A stretch of 64,000 nucleotides of DNA from assembly GCA_964647785.1 (NCBI GenBank), contig CAZYJD010000001.1, forward strand, positions 1-64,000. Direction: 5' to 3'. Shown one piece after another: positions 1 through 8,941 of this stretch. Each line of letters opens with the position of its first letter. Positions within the stretch are counted from its first letter, which is position 1. A program made the position numbers and the translations under genes. Origin of the DNA: CAZYJD01 sp964647785. GTDB taxonomy: Bacteria; Bacteroidota; Bacteroidia; NS11-12g; UBA9320. A model generated the notes under the pieces. The model searched no databases. It had not been told where the DNA came from and was given only the letters and a program-made list of their open reading frames with translations.

Positions 1-552
1 AAAAGTTCAGAGGCTTCGCGGGTGGCCTTTAACCCGGTATTGATTGATATGGACATGGTCATGCTCGGTTTGCAAGACAATGCAGCGTTGTTCAATAAAG
101 GCAATCAATCCTTTGCAGTGCTTTGTGAAGGGAAGTTTAAAAGTTCCTTCCAATACCGTGAAAGCTACAAAGCGCAAGTAAAAATTCCTTTCACCAACCA
201 AATTGAGAACGGCAAAATGATCTTCATAGGTGATGGTGATTTAGCCAGCAACCAGCTCAGTTCGCAGGGTGAGGTTTATCCCCTTGGGTATGATAAATTC
301 GCTTCTAGTTTCCTTCGCAGGCCCATGGAATTCGCCAACAAAACCTTCCTGCTAAATTGTGTGGATTACCTCTGCGATGCCAGCAACCTCATCAGTGTTC
401 GCAGCAAGAAAATTCCACTCCGTTTGCTGGATAAGGCCAAGGTAAAGAAAGAAAAAACCTTCTGGCAATGGATGAACATGGGTCTACCCGTTTTGCTCAT
501 CCTTATTTTTGGTTTGCTCAACGGTTGGATTCGAAAACGCAAGTACACCTAA
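1..552 (+). CDS. gldG: GldG, gliding-motility ABC transporter substrate-binding-like protein (3' part)
   Basis: The frame is open from base 1, so the gene starts upstream of the window; 183 C-terminal residues are present. The visible part ends with one hydrophobic membrane segment (around LLILIFGLLNGWI) and a short basic tail, and carries LLNCVDYLCD and ISVRSKKIPLRLLD before it, the usual end of GldG proteins. GldG works with GldA and GldF in a transporter needed for gliding in many Flavobacteriia. Its partners would lie to the left, outside the window. Its presence supports a gliding or gliding-derived bacterium but does not prove motility. Assignment is by recognised C-terminal pattern. 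Confidence 0.85.
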   Translation, partial: KSSEASRVAFNPVLIDMDMVMLGLQDNAALFNKGNQSFAVLCEGKFKSSFQYRESYKAQVKIPFTNQIENGKMIFIGDGDLASNQLSSQGEVYPLGYDKFASSFLRRPMEFANKTFLLNCVDYLCDASNLISVRSKKIPLRLLDKAKVKKEKTFWQWMNMGLPVLLILIFGLLNGWIRKRKYT

Positions 553-574
553 AGAACGAATTGCAATTCGTTCT
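553..574. repeat. Perfect 22-bp palindrome between gldG and guaB
   Basis: The two 11-base arms AGAACGAATTG and CAATTCGTTCT are exact reverse complements, beginning on the base after the gldG stop codon. As RNA it could fold as a 9-bp stem with a TGCA loop. No T run follows, so it is a poor intrinsic terminator. It could be a processing site, a weak terminator or a protein-binding site just upstream of the guaB promoter. Confidence 0.6.
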
Positions 575-603
575 ACGTCCTTCACAACTTGGCAAAAAAC
601 AAC

Positions 604-611
604 TAATTTTG
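604..611 (+). promoter_or_regulatory. Putative guaB promoter -7 element
   Basis: TAATTTTG is an exact match to the Bacteroidota sigma-A -7 consensus TAnnTTTG and lies 29 bases before the guaB ATG, giving a short 5' leader. No clear -33 TTTG at the usual spacing is visible. Confidence 0.55.
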
Positions 612-640
612 CACTGCAAATAAGCTATCTCATTATTTGC

Positions 641-2107
641 ATGAATACCTCTTCAAAAATTTCTTACGATGGGCTCACGTTTGATGACGTATTGGTCCTT
701 CCGCGTTATTCAGAAATCCTTCCGCGCGATGTAAACACAGCCACTTGGCTCACGAAAAAAATCAGGATCAACATCCCCGTTGTTTCCGCGGCCATGGATA
801 CCGTCACCGAATCGGAGCTGGCCATTGCCATTGCCAGAGAAGGAGGCATAGGGATGATTCACAAAAACATGAGCATTGAACAGCAGGCTCAGGAGGTAAA
901 AAAAGTGAAGCGCTCGGAAAGCGGCATGATCAAAGATCCGATTACCCTTCGCGGCGATGCCAAATTGGAAACTGCATTGCGCATGATGAAAGACAACCGC
1001 ATTGGAGGCATTCCTGTGGTGGATGCTGAAGGCAAGCTCATTGGCATCATCACCAACCGTGATTTGCGCTTTGAAAAAGACCTGAGCAAAAGTGTACAGG
1101 AAGTGATGACCCGTGATCGGCTCATTACGGCCAAAGAAGGCACCGATCTTAAATCAGCTGAACAAATTCTGCAGGAATATAAAATTGAAAAGCTACCTGT
1201 TACCGATGACGAGGGTCGCCTTAAGGGCTTGATCACTTTTAAGGATATCATGAAGGTAAAGAACCATCCCAATGCCTGCAAGGATGCCGATGGACGACTG
1301 ATGGTAGGAGCTGCGGTTGGCATCACCGCCGACACCCTTGAGCGGGTTGCAGCACTGGTGGCCGAAGAAGTGGATGTAATCACACTGGATACAGCCCACG
1401 GACACAGCCTGGGCGTGATTCGTGAATTGCAGAAAATCAAGGCGTCTTTCCCCGATCTTCAGGTCATTGTAGGAAATGTGGCCACACCAGAAGGTGCAAA
1501 AGCCCTTGCTGATGCAGGTGCCGATGCCGTGAAAGTAGGCGTGGGACCAGGATCAATTTGTACCACACGCGTAATTGCAGGCATCGGCGTTCCCCAATTA
1601 AGCGCCATCATGCAGTGCGCAGAAGCATTAAACGGCACTGGTATACCCGTGATTGCCGATGGAGGCATCCGTTACAGCGGCGACGTTGTAAAGGCCATTG
1701 TGGCTGGTGCGAGTTGCATCATGGCAGGATCGATATTCGCTGGCACGCATGAATCGCCGGGAGAAACCATCATCTACGAAGGACGTAAAGTAAAATCCTA
1801 TCGCGGCATGGGAAGCATCGAGGCCATGAAACAAGGTTCAAAAGACCGCTATTTTCAGGATGCCGAAGATGAAATTTCTAAATTGGTGCCAGAAGGTATT
1901 GTGGGCATGGTTCCCTTCAAAGGCCAACTGAGCGAAGTGGTTTACCAATATGTGGGCGGACTTCGCGCTGGTATGGGTTACTGCGGAGCAGCCAACATCG
2001 ATCAGCTGCAGGAGTCGAGCTTCGTAAAAATCACTCCCGCCGGGGTGCGCGAAAGCCATCCGCACGATGTAACCATTACCAAAGAAGCTCCCAATTACAG
2101 CAGATGA
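641..2107 (+). CDS. guaB: Inosine-5'-monophosphate dehydrogenase
   Basis: Encodes 488 residues, the normal IMPDH length. It catalyses NAD-dependent oxidation of IMP to XMP, the committed step of GMP synthesis. The N-terminus reads YDGLTFDDVLVLP, typical of the family. Two CBS domains occupy about residues 95-205 (starting near VQEVMTRD), and the catalytic loop GPGSICTTRV holds the active-site cysteine near residue 306. The open frame extends upstream to 509, but that stretch overlaps gldG and the promoter; the ATG at 641 gives the conserved start. The gene appears to be transcribed from its own promoter and is followed after 13 bases by a glycosyltransferase gene. Confidence 0.97.
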   Translation: MNTSSKISYDGLTFDDVLVLPRYSEILPRDVNTATWLTKKIRINIPVVSAAMDTVTESELAIAIAREGGIGMIHKNMSIEQQAQEVKKVKRSESGMIKDPITLRGDAKLETALRMMKDNRIGGIPVVDAEGKLIGIITNRDLRFEKDLSKSVQEVMTRDRLITAKEGTDLKSAEQILQEYKIEKLPVTDDEGRLKGLITFKDIMKVKNHPNACKDADGRLMVGAAVGITADTLERVAALVAEEVDVITLDTAHGHSLGVIRELQKIKASFPDLQVIVGNVATPEGAKALADAGADAVKVGVGPGSICTTRVIAGIGVPQLSAIMQCAEALNGTGIPVIADGGIRYSGDVVKAIVAGASCIMAGSIFAGTHESPGETIIYEGRKVKSYRGMGSIEAMKQGSKDRYFQDAEDEISKLVPEGIVGMVPFKGQLSEVVYQYVGGLRAGMGYCGAANIDQLQESSFVKITPAGVRESHPHDVTITKEAPNYSR

Positions 2108-2120
2108 TCTGTTTCGGCTG

Positions 2121-3566
2121 ATGTTTCCCTTTCACCCCTTTTGGTTTTACGGATTATCAGCAGCAGCCTGTGCTCTTTTCTATTTCTATGCATGGCGAAA
2201 AGAAAGCTTGTCTGCAGGACAAAGCAGATGGCTCATCGGATTGGCTTCGGCTTTCTTTCTGCTATCTGCTCCTTTTGCTGATCCTTTTCTCAATGCCTGG
2301 GATGAGCGCTTTCACGCCCTCATTGCATGGCGAATGTCACATGACCATACGCTATGGCCTTATTTAATGCCTTCAGGCTCTACAACAGCCATGCTCAGCA
2401 ACACCTGGTGGACCCAATGCCAGCTTTGGCTGCATAAACCGCCATTTTTTTTATGGCTCATGGCCGGCAGCTTTAAACTATTTGGTACGCACTATTGGGC
2501 TGCACGTATTCCATCTTACCTCATGGGTGTTGGGATGTCTCTGATCACCCTGGAAACACTGCGGTCATTTTCACTCTCAAAATGGAGCAAAATAATGGCG
2601 CTGGGCTCCACTGTATTCTCATTCATCCTCTTTGAATGGATCAGTGGTAGAGCCTCATTGGATCACAATGACATGGCGGTCGTATTTTTTATATCCGGTG
2701 CACTCCTGTTTTATATCAAATCACTCAACAAGCCGAAATATGCCATCCTTTGGGGCATGTTTACTGCCTTTGCCGTGTTGACCAAATCACTTCCGGGCTT
2801 TCTGCCGCTGGCCTTCTTTTTACTTCATGCCTTACTTTCAAAAAAGGTTTATAAAGTACACGTATACAGTGCATTGATTTCAATTTTTATTCCGGTAATT
2901 TGGTGGATAGTTGTGGCAAACAAAGACGTTGCGCTATCACAGAACAGCTGGAAATATGTTTTTAAGCATTTGCTAGAAGGCGTTGAAGGTCATACCGGAC
3001 GATGGGATTTTTACCTCCACAGCATGAGCGAACAAAACGCATGGTCGTACCTCTATCCAGGCCTGTTGGTGATTGGATCGTTCCTACTCATTTTGCGAGC
3101 AAAAGATGTACTCTTGAAAAGCTTTGGCATCACCGGCTTATCTGTGATGCTGTTCTATAGCCTTGTTTCCACCAAAATGCCTGCATACCCACTCATAGCA
3201 TTTTTGCCAATGCTCATTGCTCTGGCCTACTCGATGGACCTTGTCAGCAATTATATTCAAAAGAAATGGCTTGAATTAATCCTCATTGCATTCGGAATTT
3301 GGGGCTCCGCACAATTTCAATTGATTGTGCAAACACATGATGTAAAATCCAACCCCTGGTCGATTCATCAAGTGACCATCAACCAAGAACTAGCAAATCG
3401 AATTCAGCCGAGGGGAGAAAAGCAAATATGGCTCGGCATGCCGGAAAACAATCACATCAATGCCATGTTCGGTAATTCGGAGATCATCGCAGTGCCTGAT
3501 ACTGCTCTAAAGCCCGAAACAGCAAAAATTGCCCGATCTAAAGGATATACCATTCACCGTTGGTAA
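2121..3566 (+). CDS. GT-C-fold glycosyltransferase, ArnT/GT39-like membrane protein
   Basis: A 481-residue polytopic membrane protein with roughly ten to twelve hydrophobic segments. The first loop has the pattern DPFLNAWDERFHALIAWRM, followed by HKPPFFLWLMAGSFKLFG; the acidic WDE and the KPP are signatures of ArnT-type and other dolichyl- or undecaprenyl-phosphate-sugar glycosyltransferases (GT39/GT83). It would transfer a lipid-linked sugar to lipid A, protein or glycan on the periplasmic side; the acceptor cannot be read from sequence. It starts 13 bases after guaB and its 3' end overlaps the convergent thiN by 13 bases. Confidence 0.8.
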   Translation: MFPFHPFWFYGLSAAACALFYFYAWRKESLSAGQSRWLIGLASAFFLLSAPFADPFLNAWDERFHALIAWRMSHDHTLWPYLMPSGSTTAMLSNTWWTQCQLWLHKPPFFLWLMAGSFKLFGTHYWAARIPSYLMGVGMSLITLETLRSFSLSKWSKIMALGSTVFSFILFEWISGRASLDHNDMAVVFFISGALLFYIKSLNKPKYAILWGMFTAFAVLTKSLPGFLPLAFFLLHALLSKKVYKVHVYSALISIFIPVIWWIVVANKDVALSQNSWKYVFKHLLEGVEGHTGRWDFYLHSMSEQNAWSYLYPGLLVIGSFLLILRAKDVLLKSFGITGLSVMLFYSLVSTKMPAYPLIAFLPMLIALAYSMDLVSNYIQKKWLELILIAFGIWGSAQFQLIVQTHDVKSNPWSIHQVTINQELANRIQPRGEKQIWLGMPENNHINAMFGNSEIIAVPDTALKPETAKIARSKGYTIHRW

Positions 3567-4237
3567 GGCGATATTTCGAAAGCCTCCATCAACAGCAATG
3601 CCCCACTTCTGTGCTTAATCTCAACCACGCCGGTTTGCTCCACCTCATTGCTCGAACCGGTTCTCTCAATGCTGTTCAAGGTAAAATTTTGGAGATTGTA
3701 TTTAAGATTTCGGGTATTCACCTCCTGTACCTGACCTATGGGCATCAAACTTAAAATCTGCCCTTTTTGGTAATGTTTACGATAGTTCATTGGCAATCGA
3801 AAACAACGGGTGTAATCATCGTACATACACAGATTCAATACTGCTCCGTATTTGGCAAGCGTGAACAAATTGTTTAAATGATGATCGTTTCTGTAACCAC
3901 CTGCCCACAAAATATTTGCCCCTTTGATCTGTTTCTCCTCAAGCAAAAAATCAAGCGCTTTCTCCAAATCGGTTTTATCCTGATCAGGGCGATGCAAGAT
4001 TTCCAGAGGTTCATAATGACCCAACTGCTGTTTTGTTTCACCGAGGCTGTCAAAATCTCCCAAAACAGCATCGAACTTGATTCCCAGGTCCATCACCCTT
4101 TTGAGTGCGCCATCAAGCACCAGCACATAAGGACTCCATTCCAGCAATTCATCCATCAATTGCCGGCTGCACGCCATGCCATTGGCTATGATCAATGCCG
4201 GTTCCTGCCCCTCTTTTACAAAATGATGTGATGACAT
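3554..4237 (-). CDS. thiN: Thiamine pyrophosphokinase
   Basis: A 227-residue protein that pyrophosphorylates thiamine with ATP to give thiamine diphosphate. The family signatures are visible in order: LVLDGAL, LGDFDSLGE, RPDQDKTDLEKALDFL and GGYRNDHHLNNLF, covering the nucleotide-binding and thiamine-binding parts. The length fits the family. The start at 4237 gives a short N-terminal extension before ALIIANG. It is divergent from the lipoprotein gene at 4320, so the 82 bases between them must hold both promoters. No TPP riboswitch is visible there. Confidence 0.9.
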   Translation of the reverse strand: MSSHHFVKEGQEPALIIANGMACSRQLMDELLEWSPYVLVLDGALKRVMDLGIKFDAVLGDFDSLGETKQQLGHYEPLEILHRPDQDKTDLEKALDFLLEEKQIKGANILWAGGYRNDHHLNNLFTLAKYGAVLNLCMYDDYTRCFRLPMNYRKHYQKGQILSLMPIGQVQEVNTRNLKYNLQNFTLNSIERTGSSNEVEQTGVVEIKHRSGALLLMEAFEISPYQR

Positions 4238-4319
4238 TTGGTTGTCAAATTAAATATGCTCGAATGAATATCGCATCTAAATCCATAAACTTTGATTCGA
4301 ATTCTACATTTTTGAACAA

Positions 4320-6359
4320 ATGAAAATCCTCAAAGGATTGATAATACTACTCGTGTTGGGTGCCTGCAATCGCAATGATGCGCTTGTTCGATGGGATGCC
4401 GATTTGAAAATCCCCCTCGCCAAGGCCTCACTCGGATTGCAGGATCTCTTACCCGATTCTCTCATTATTGCAGAAAGCGACAGCAGTTTGCACCTGATTT
4501 ATCAGCAACAATTTGCCATTGATAGCTTTGGTGATATTCTGAATGTGCCAGATACCCTGAACGAAGTGGTGGTGAAATTGCAACAACTGGTGCTTTCAGA
4601 ACAAACCCTTGAAGATACCGTTGCACTGAGCGACATATATCCACCAGCCCGCTTACTCAATGGGCAAGAAGTAGTGCTTCCTGCGCAGGATCTCGATGGA
4701 TCCGGGAGCCCACAAATCATCGATGTGAGCCAGGAGTTTTTTCGAACCGCCGTTTTTAAAGATGGGATCATTGAAATTACCTTACACAATGATTTGCCTG
4801 TGGAGGCAGAGATGCTCGTGTTTAAGTTGAGTAATCAAGATGATCAGGCCACCATTCTTGCCGATACCTTCCTTGATATTCTTCCCGGTGAAAGCAGAAC
4901 AGAACAGTACAGCCTGGCTGGTAAAAAAGTAAACGGCATCATGGTAGGCGAAATACAACGTGTTAAGACGAAAGCAAGCAATGGTACCGTGCTTATTGAA
5001 GCCAACAAAGGGGTGCGCATACAAATGCGTGTTTTCAATCTTGAACCTGAATTTGCAACCGCCATTTTTCCGGCCCAAGTACTGGTAGCTGATTCGCAGG
5101 AAACCATCTACGATCTGAATGATGTCAAAGTAACCGAGATGCACCTCAAAGGAGGGTATATCATCATGGATGTAATCAGCACCATCGAAGAAGAAATCAT
5201 CCTTGATTACTACATTCCCAATTCGCGAAACAGTTCTGAAGGAGGCATCCCCATAAAAAAAGTCTACAACGTTCCTCCTGCTCCACCGGGTCAAACCTCA
5301 CGCATTCGCGAAAAATTTCCAATGCAAGGTTTCACAGTCATCTACAAAGGCAAAGACCCCAATACCCCTCCTTATTGGAACACGGTTTTTAGTGTGCTTA
5401 CGGCCCGCATTGAATACAGTGGCATCGAGCGTACCTTGTCTTTATCTGACAGTGTTCGGGTGCGTTTTGGGTTGGTGGAAGTAGACCCGGATTATGCCAT
5501 TGGTGACTTCGGTAAACGCGTGAATGAGCTGCGAGACAGCTTGGATATTCCTATTCTCCGGAAAGCAAGTGGAAGCCTAAATCTTGAAGATATACGCGTT
5601 GATCTGCAGGTTGAAAACAGCTTTGGCATTGATGCCCAACTGGATTTTTTGGAGATCAAAGGAGTGAATACCGCCATGGGAAAGGCTGTAAAACTTCAGG
5701 CCGAGCCTATCAACGGACCGTTCATGGTGCGAAAAGCAACAAATCCTCCCCTGAGGGCAGGTGTCTCTTCTTTTAACATGGACAAGACCAACAGCAATTT
5801 ACGACAGTTTGTATCCATACTACCCGATCAAATTAAGCTGCACCTGCGGGCTACAAGCAGTCCCTTTGGCACCCAAAATCTGAGCGATTTTGTTTTCTCA
5901 AACAGCCAACTTAAGGCTGATCTAAAAGTAGATGTACCCATTGTTTTTGGTGCAGACTCTGTGCTGTTAAGCCAACAAATATGTTTGGGTACTACTGAAA
6001 AAGAGGCTTTGAAACGAGCTGGAGAGGGATATCTGGTACTTGAAATAGACAATGGTTTGCCTTTTCAATTGGGTGTTGGCCTGGAGGCCCCTTCAGGCAA
6101 AGAGCCATTTGCCGATTATCAGGACCACATCGCAGCAGCAGCAGTATTCGACCTGCAAACCAACAAAGTACAGTCGAGCAGAAAAAGTGAAATCCGTATC
6201 AAAGTTGACCGCAATGATCTGCTCAGACTTTTGGAAAACGAATGCTTTGATCTGAAACTGTTCATCCATTCGGAAGATGTGCGACGCTACCCCATTCATG
6301 CAAATGAACGTTTGAACATGAAAATGCGCTATGAAGGAGCTTATGAAGTGGAAATTTAA
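4320..6359 (+). CDS. Large hypothetical lipoprotein
   Basis: A 679-residue protein with a lipoprotein signal: basic MKILK, a hydrophobic core and the lipobox LGAC with Cys16. The rest is beta-rich, with alternating hydrophobic residues, many Asp and Ser, and no transmembrane segment. No catalytic motif is evident. It is probably an outer-membrane or surface lipoprotein of the secreted beta-sandwich type. The next gene overlaps it by 29 bases in another frame, implying translational coupling and a joint function. I do not recognise a named family. Confidence 0.7.
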   Translation: MKILKGLIILLVLGACNRNDALVRWDADLKIPLAKASLGLQDLLPDSLIIAESDSSLHLIYQQQFAIDSFGDILNVPDTLNEVVVKLQQLVLSEQTLEDTVALSDIYPPARLLNGQEVVLPAQDLDGSGSPQIIDVSQEFFRTAVFKDGIIEITLHNDLPVEAEMLVFKLSNQDDQATILADTFLDILPGESRTEQYSLAGKKVNGIMVGEIQRVKTKASNGTVLIEANKGVRIQMRVFNLEPEFATAIFPAQVLVADSQETIYDLNDVKVTEMHLKGGYIIMDVISTIEEEIILDYYIPNSRNSSEGGIPIKKVYNVPPAPPGQTSRIREKFPMQGFTVIYKGKDPNTPPYWNTVFSVLTARIEYSGIERTLSLSDSVRVRFGLVEVDPDYAIGDFGKRVNELRDSLDIPILRKASGSLNLEDIRVDLQVENSFGIDAQLDFLEIKGVNTAMGKAVKLQAEPINGPFMVRKATNPPLRAGVSSFNMDKTNSNLRQFVSILPDQIKLHLRATSSPFGTQNLSDFVFSNSQLKADLKVDVPIVFGADSVLLSQQICLGTTEKEALKRAGEGYLVLEIDNGLPFQLGVGLEAPSGKEPFADYQDHIAAAAVFDLQTNKVQSSRKSEIRIKVDRNDLLRLLENECFDLKLFIHSEDVRRYPIHANERLNMKMRYEGAYEVEI

Positions 6360-7653
6360 CAAGCCCTTTTTGCTTATAATAGTTCTGTTCGGCAATTTAT
6401 TTGCCCAGGCCAGACCCTTATTAGAAAGCAAAGACTCCCATGAGGTTGCCTTGCTCCTGCCCATAGAACTGAGCACAAATCCGGCACTTTGGTTCCACCC
6501 TTATGCCTATTTTCCCGATAAAAACCTCATTGCAATCAATGCAACTTCTTTTGCACAATCAGGATTGATCAGCGGCCGATCCCTGCTTGACTTGTACAAG
6601 GGAAAATTGCAATCTTCAACCATTGATGGCATGCTGGCCAATCCGCTCAATGAAATGAAAGCAGGTGCGGGCTATCGACTTGAAGCCAGGGCTTATGCCT
6701 TCAAAAAGTCGCACAGCACCTCTCCTGATGCCTTCTGGAATCTTTACTATTCCGCTGGCGATGAGAGCCTTACAGAAATTAGGGTGGACCGTGATTATGC
6801 AGGCCTTATACTAAAAGGCAATGCTCCCTATTCCGGTAAAACCATAGAGTCCAACCCGTTGATATTAAACCACTTTAGCTTCCAGAGAATAGGGTTGGGA
6901 ATCAGCGGACAGAACAAAAAGAATGCTCAGCACAAATGGTATGTACAACTCAATGGCATTGCAGGTAGGAATTGGGCCGTATTGAAGCTCGAGGAAAGCA
7001 GTATTTACAACAGTGCTTCCGGAGATTCTGTAGTCGCTAAGGGCAAAGGAATTTACCGGGGTAACACCTTGTTAAAAAATCCGTATTACAACGGTGCAGG
7101 TTTCTCGTTCGACGCCGGTTGGATGCGCCGCATGAATCGCAGTTATTTTAGCGCTGAAATCAGAAACATCGGTCTGGTAAAGTGGAGAAACAATGCCGAA
7201 CAATACCATTGGGATACAACGCTAGTGTATGAAGGCTTGGAATGGAATCGCGCGGAAGGCCGTTTCCTGCTTCCGGCTGCATTTAGTGATTCAGGCATCC
7301 AACGCTTATCAGAAGAAATTGCTGTATCGACATTGAGTGCTTTGCCCTTTGAGTTTGGATTAAAAAGCGGCCTTAAAGTGAGAAGTCAGGTTCTATCGGT
7401 ATTCTTAGAGCACCGCATGGGCGGGGTCTTTCAAAGTGCCTTGGGCTTGGAGCACGAATGGTTCATCAACCCCAAGCTTCGCTGGAGCAACCAGCTTCGA
7501 TTTGGCGGTTATTCGCTGTACAATATCAATAGCAGTCTGGATGCTATGTTCTCTAAAAACATGCAATTGAAACTGGCAATTGGTGGCTGGCAAATGTTCT
7601 GGGGTCATCGGGGTGGCCCCACGGCCTCCTTACAGTTCAGTAGCTGCTTTTAA
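6331..7653 (+). CDS. Putative outer-membrane barrel protein, DUF5723-like
   Basis: A 440-residue protein with a signal peptide (KPFLLIIVLFGNLFAQA). It has many short amphipathic strands and phrases such as GYRLEARAYAF, YNGAGFSFDAGWMRR and FSAEIRNIGLVKW, resembling the DUF5723/PorP-SprF-like barrels of Bacteroidota; this is a pattern judgement without a search. The start at 6331 overlaps the upstream lipoprotein by 29 bases; an alternative ATG at 6343 would shorten the overlap. A coupled lipoprotein plus barrel suggests an envelope complex. The 3' end overlaps the convergent pepT by four bases. Confidence 0.6.
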   Translation: MKELMKWKFNKPFLLIIVLFGNLFAQARPLLESKDSHEVALLLPIELSTNPALWFHPYAYFPDKNLIAINATSFAQSGLISGRSLLDLYKGKLQSSTIDGMLANPLNEMKAGAGYRLEARAYAFKKSHSTSPDAFWNLYYSAGDESLTEIRVDRDYAGLILKGNAPYSGKTIESNPLILNHFSFQRIGLGISGQNKKNAQHKWYVQLNGIAGRNWAVLKLEESSIYNSASGDSVVAKGKGIYRGNTLLKNPYYNGAGFSFDAGWMRRMNRSYFSAEIRNIGLVKWRNNAEQYHWDTTLVYEGLEWNRAEGRFLLPAAFSDSGIQRLSEEIAVSTLSALPFEFGLKSGLKVRSQVLSVFLEHRMGGVFQSALGLEHEWFINPKLRWSNQLRFGGYSLYNINSSLDAMFSKNMQLKLAIGGWQMFWGHRGGPTASLQFSSCF

Positions 7654-8906
7654 GCTTGCTGCTCGTAAATCTGTACGAGTTCGATTAGCGTTTTTAAGCT
7701 GGCCTCCATGTCTTGCACACTCACATATTCCAATTTGCTGTGAATGGCCATTTCACCGGTAAACAAGTTCGGGCAAGGCAATCCCATGAACGACAAACGC
7801 GAACCATCGGTTCCGCCTCTTACCAGGTCTGGCTTGGGTTCAATGCCCACCTTTTTCATGGCTTCTATGGCATATTCTTCAATGTAGGGATGGTCTGTAA
7901 GCACTTCACGCATGTTCCGGTACTGCTCGCGAATGCTGTATTCAAAAGAAGAACCAGGGTATGATGCCACCGTACTTTCTGCCAATTCGATAAGTACCTG
8001 CTGATGCATATCGAGTTTTGGCGTATCGAAATCTCGTACAATGAATTCTACAGTGGCTTCCTCCAGTCCAGCTTTTAGCGAAGTAGGATGCACAAAGCCT
8101 TCACGGCTCTCCGTACTTTCCGGACTGAGATGCTCCGCTGGAAGTTGGTTCACAAAGGCCGAAACAACCTTCATGGCATTCACCATTTTACCTTTTGCAT
8201 AACCCGGGTGGGCACTTACCCCCCGAAAGGTAAAACTCATGGCATTGGCCGAGAATGTATCGCCCTCAATGGATCCTCGAATTCCCCCATCGAGGGTATA
8301 GCCAACATCGGCTGCCAATTTATTCATGTCCAGTTGATCCACTCCCCGTCCAACTTCTTCATCAGGTGTGAAGAGTATGCGTATATCACCATGGGAAATG
8401 TTTTCTGCGGTCTTCGTCAATTCTTCTGCAAGTTGCATGATGATGGCAACCCCTGCTTTGTCATCTGCTCCCAAGAGGGTTGTACCAGATGCGGTGATCA
8501 AATTTTCGCCCAGCTTTTCATTTAAATATGGGTGTTCCTTGGCTGATAGCACTTGAGAAGGATCGTCTGGCAGTACAATATCTTCACCGGTATAGGTCGG
8601 ATGCAAAATGGGTTTCACGTTTTTGCCACTGCAATCGGGTGCGGTATCTACGTGGGAGCAAAAGCAAACCACGGGCACTTTTTTAAAGGAAGTTGCAGGG
8701 ATGGTAGCCATCACGTATCCGTATTCATCCATTTCGGCATCCGAGAGGCCCATATCGAGCAGTTCTTTCAAAAGCAAACGACTGAGGTCTTTTTGCTTTT
8801 CTGTACTCGGATAAGTGATGCTTTCAGGATCGCTCTGGGTATCAATTTGCACATAACGCATGAAACGTTCCGCTAGAGCACTGCATAAGGCGTTTAATTC
8901 ATTCAT
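7650..8906 (-). CDS. pepT: Peptidase T (tripeptide aminopeptidase)
   Basis: A 418-residue M20-family zinc peptidase that releases the N-terminal residue from tripeptides in the cytoplasm. The metal ligands and catalytic residues are in recognisable places: SHVDTAPD (His and the first Asp), GADDKAG (bridging Asp), TPDEEVGRG (catalytic Glu and ligand Glu) and the C-terminal IHSKLEYV histidine. Length is as expected for PepT. It lies 35 bases downstream of rlmN on the same strand, so it may be the last gene of the rimP-nusA-infB transcript. Confidence 0.95.
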   Translation of the reverse strand: MNELNALCSALAERFMRYVQIDTQSDPESITYPSTEKQKDLSRLLLKELLDMGLSDAEMDEYGYVMATIPATSFKKVPVVCFCSHVDTAPDCSGKNVKPILHPTYTGEDIVLPDDPSQVLSAKEHPYLNEKLGENLITASGTTLLGADDKAGVAIIMQLAEELTKTAENISHGDIRILFTPDEEVGRGVDQLDMNKLAADVGYTLDGGIRGSIEGDTFSANAMSFTFRGVSAHPGYAKGKMVNAMKVVSAFVNQLPAEHLSPESTESREGFVHPTSLKAGLEEATVEFIVRDFDTPKLDMHQQVLIELAESTVASYPGSSFEYSIREQYRNMREVLTDHPYIEEYAIEAMKKVGIEPKPDLVRGGTDGSRLSFMGLPCPNLFTGEMAIHSKLEYVSVQDMEASLKTLIELVQIYEQQA

Positions 8907-8941
8907 TGGGCTGTGAATTTACAAAAGGAGCACCCAAATAC

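Noticed and set aside
509..640. Upstream extension of guaB
   Set aside because: It overlaps gldG and the -7 promoter element; the conserved IMPDH N-terminus starts at ATG 641.
4238..4319. TPP riboswitch upstream of thiN
   Set aside because: The spacer is only 82 bases, is shared by two divergent genes, and lacks the conserved THI-box words.
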